Below, in pieces: positions 62,260-64,000 of a stretch of DNA of 64,000 nt (position 1 is the first letter of the stretch; the number at the start of each line of letters is the position of its first letter). The translations under genes and the position numbers were made by a program. The notes below the pieces were generated by a model that was not told the DNA's origin, ran no database searches, and saw only the letters and a program-made list of their open reading frames with translations. Source of the stretch: Spirosoma sp. KCTC 42546 (lineage in GTDB: Bacteria; Bacteroidota; Bacteroidia; Cytophagales; Spirosomataceae); contig NZ_CP041360.1 in NCBI RefSeq assembly GCF_006965485.1, positions 186,001 through 250,000 of the forward strand, written 5' to 3'.

Positions 62260-64000
62260 TTGCTTAAAACCTTACTACTGGTTTCTATTAACCTCTTTGC
62301 TGTCGTCTATGTAATAGGTCAGCCGTTTATCTGTCGGCAGTTTTCGGCGAATGATGGGCTTCCTTCCTCGTATTGTTTTACCGCACTTCAGGATCACGAT
62401 GGCTACTTGTGGGTAGGTACATATGGGGGCGTGGGGCGCTTTGATGGGACGACGTTCAAAAATTTCACCGTTAACAATGGGTTAGTCAATAACCAGGCTA
62501 TAAGTCTTTATCAGGCTAAAGATCAAACTATCTGGATTGGCACTTTCAACGGCATTAACAGCTGGAAACAGGGGCGTTTTCGAACCATAACGACTGTTGG
62601 AAACATACCAATTGAACGCGTCTACACGATTACACAAACCAGGGATGGACGTATCTGGGCTACCAGTGATCAGGGCTTACTGGTGTTCGACAACCCCGAC
62701 GCAGTTCCCAGGCTCTACCAACTCGATGTGCATAACCAACCCGTTAGGCACCTTTGGGGTGTCTGCCAGACGCCTTCGGGGCAGTTGCTGGTTAGTAATA
62801 CAGACCATCTTTTTCTGTTCGATAAAAACCGGTTTGTCGAAATAAACTACCCCAGCGGCCAACCGGTTGAAGCTCGATGCCTTGTACGAGTAGGCGAGCA
62901 GATGTTGATCGGGACTTATGAGCAAGGTGTACTTGACTACAAATCGGGAACGGTTCACCCGATCTATTCGGAGATACTGCCCGCTAACCTACGCGTCTTT
63001 AACATATTGACGGATAAGCGACATCGGTTGTGGCTAGCTACCAACCAGGGTGCTATTTGTATTGATAAAGGTAACGTCACGATCCTAAACACGAAAAATT
63101 ACCTGCCCAGTGATAAATGCCTGGGTATCTGTACCGATGCTGAGGGTACGATCTGGCTTACATCGCCCGAAGGATTAATTCAATGCAAAGAGCGGTTTAT
63201 AGATGTTTTTACCAAAGCAGATGGTTTATTGAACGATGAGATCTATTCGCTTGGTAAAGACAAACAGGGTGTCATCTATTTTGGTGGCAGCAACGGGGCC
63301 TTTTCCGCTTACCGACGTGGCACCTTCTTTCAACCTTTTCCCGCTTTTAACGCAACCAAAACCAGTGGCCTCCCCATCCATTTTACAAAGTTCGATCATA
63401 ACGGAAATTTATGGGTTTCCTGTGATGTCGATGGCGTTTATAAAATCAGCGCTGGCCGAATCGGGAAACTAACGGCCACGGGTAAATTCTGTTCCGCTTT
63501 TCTTGAAGATACCCTACACGACGCCATTTGGATGGGTAATCGAGAGAAACTCTTCCGCTTTCAACAGGACCAGTGGATAACCTATACGCCACCACCCGCT
63601 ATGGCAGTGGATGATATTCTGGCGCTGTATCAGGACAAACAAAGCCGTTTATGGATAGGTACGTACGGTTTACGGCTATTTGACGGTAAACGATGGACAG
63701 ACCTGTCTAAAAAGACGAATACAGAAAACGTATTCATTCAATCCATCAAAGCAGATGCAGCGGGCGCTATCTGGGTGGGAACCATTGGGAAGGGGATCCG
63801 AAAAATCCGGGTGGATGACAAGGGGGCTATAGTTTCGGTCGAAACTATCTCCATGCGCCAGGGCCTCCAGAACGACAGCGTACTCGATATGGAATTTGAC
63901 AACGAAGGACAACTATGGGTAGGGTCTTTTGGTGGCATTATGCGTATTGATCTGAAGCGACCAAAAGAGAAAGGACAATATGTGTCCCGAATCTTTAACC
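62260..64000 (+). CDS. Propeller-type two-component sensor, 3' end beyond the window
   Basis: An open frame of 580 codons that runs off the right edge. It has no in-frame ATG near its start; TTG 62260 gives a good signal peptide (LKTLLLVSINLFAVVYVIGQ) directly before the conserved RQFSANDGLPSS. The whole visible part is made of Reg_prop blades: DGYLWVGTYGGVGRFDG, QTIWIGTFNGI, GRIWATSDQGLL, SRLWIGTYGLRLF and GQLWVGSFGGI. In this family the propeller is followed by a Y_Y_Y domain, a transmembrane helix and a histidine kinase or a LytTR/His-kinase module, so a sensor kinase is expected but not seen. Confidence 0.87.
   Translation, partial: MLKTLLLVSINLFAVVYVIGQPFICRQFSANDGLPSSYCFTALQDHDGYLWVGTYGGVGRFDGTTFKNFTVNNGLVNNQAISLYQAKDQTIWIGTFNGINSWKQGRFRTITTVGNIPIERVYTITQTRDGRIWATSDQGLLVFDNPDAVPRLYQLDVHNQPVRHLWGVCQTPSGQLLVSNTDHLFLFDKNRFVEINYPSGQPVEARCLVRVGEQMLIGTYEQGVLDYKSGTVHPIYSEILPANLRVFNILTDKRHRLWLATNQGAICIDKGNVTILNTKNYLPSDKCLGICTDAEGTIWLTSPEGLIQCKERFIDVFTKADGLLNDEIYSLGKDKQGVIYFGGSNGAFSAYRRGTFFQPFPAFNATKTSGLPIHFTKFDHNGNLWVSCDVDGVYKISAGRIGKLTATGKFCSAFLEDTLHDAIWMGNREKLFRFQQDQWITYTPPPAMAVDDILALYQDKQSRLWIGTYGLRLFDGKRWTDLSKKTNTENVFIQSIKADAAGAIWVGTIGKGIRKIRVDDKGAIVSVETISMRQGLQNDSVLDMEFDNEGQLWVGSFGGIMRIDLKRPKEKGQYVSRIFN

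Overview
The window is typical Bacteroidota chromosome and most resembles Spirosoma or a near relative in the Cytophagales. The evidence is SusC/SusD and FecR genes, a PorE-like OmpA lipoprotein, a Reg_prop-type sensor, GC near 50% by eye, no consistent Shine-Dalgarno sites, and some TAnnTTTG-like -7 boxes. The genus is inferred. I see no rRNA, tRNA, CRISPR array, phage or transposase.

Positions 1-7309 hold the protocatechuate branch of the beta-ketoadipate pathway in order: pcaH (3' end only), pcaG, pcaB, a pcaD-pcaC fusion, pobA, a pcaI-pcaJ fusion and pcaF. Together they take 4-hydroxybenzoate to succinyl-CoA and acetyl-CoA. An unknown membrane-anchored protein follows on the minus strand. 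Positions 8765-15177 form a tight six-gene operon: two duplicated exported esterases, an exported type-B carboxylesterase, a CitMHS carboxylate transporter, and an AtuA protein split into two overlapping genes. This looks like an uncharacterised ester catabolism module beside the aromatic pathway.

Positions 15258-26447 hold an M28 peptidase, a flippase-like membrane protein and surface-glycan genes on both strands (GT2, DUF2304, fucosyltransferase, FkbM and DUF268 methyltransferase-like proteins, large membrane proteins). Next come gcvP, a predicted gluzincin, the PorE-like lipoprotein, a TspO-like protein and a cyclophilin. An AraC regulator precedes a tripartite RND efflux operon that carries an embedded DUF952 gene, followed by manC and a metalloprotease-MORN fusion.

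Positions 45122-55196 are a SusC/SusD locus: an orphan FecR, an STN-containing SusC, a SusD, an FAD oxidoreductase and a sialate O-acetylesterase, with no sigma factor or glycoside hydrolase. The right end holds a 1464-residue surface protein, a stand-alone receiver, a stand-alone LytTR protein, a small membrane protein and the 5' part of a propeller sensor that starts at TTG.

The most unusual DNA structure is a set of intergenic inverted repeats of unrelated sequence but shared design. Their arms are built of short near-tandem units, several fill the gap between two co-directional genes, and two supply the C-terminal codons and stop of the upstream gene.
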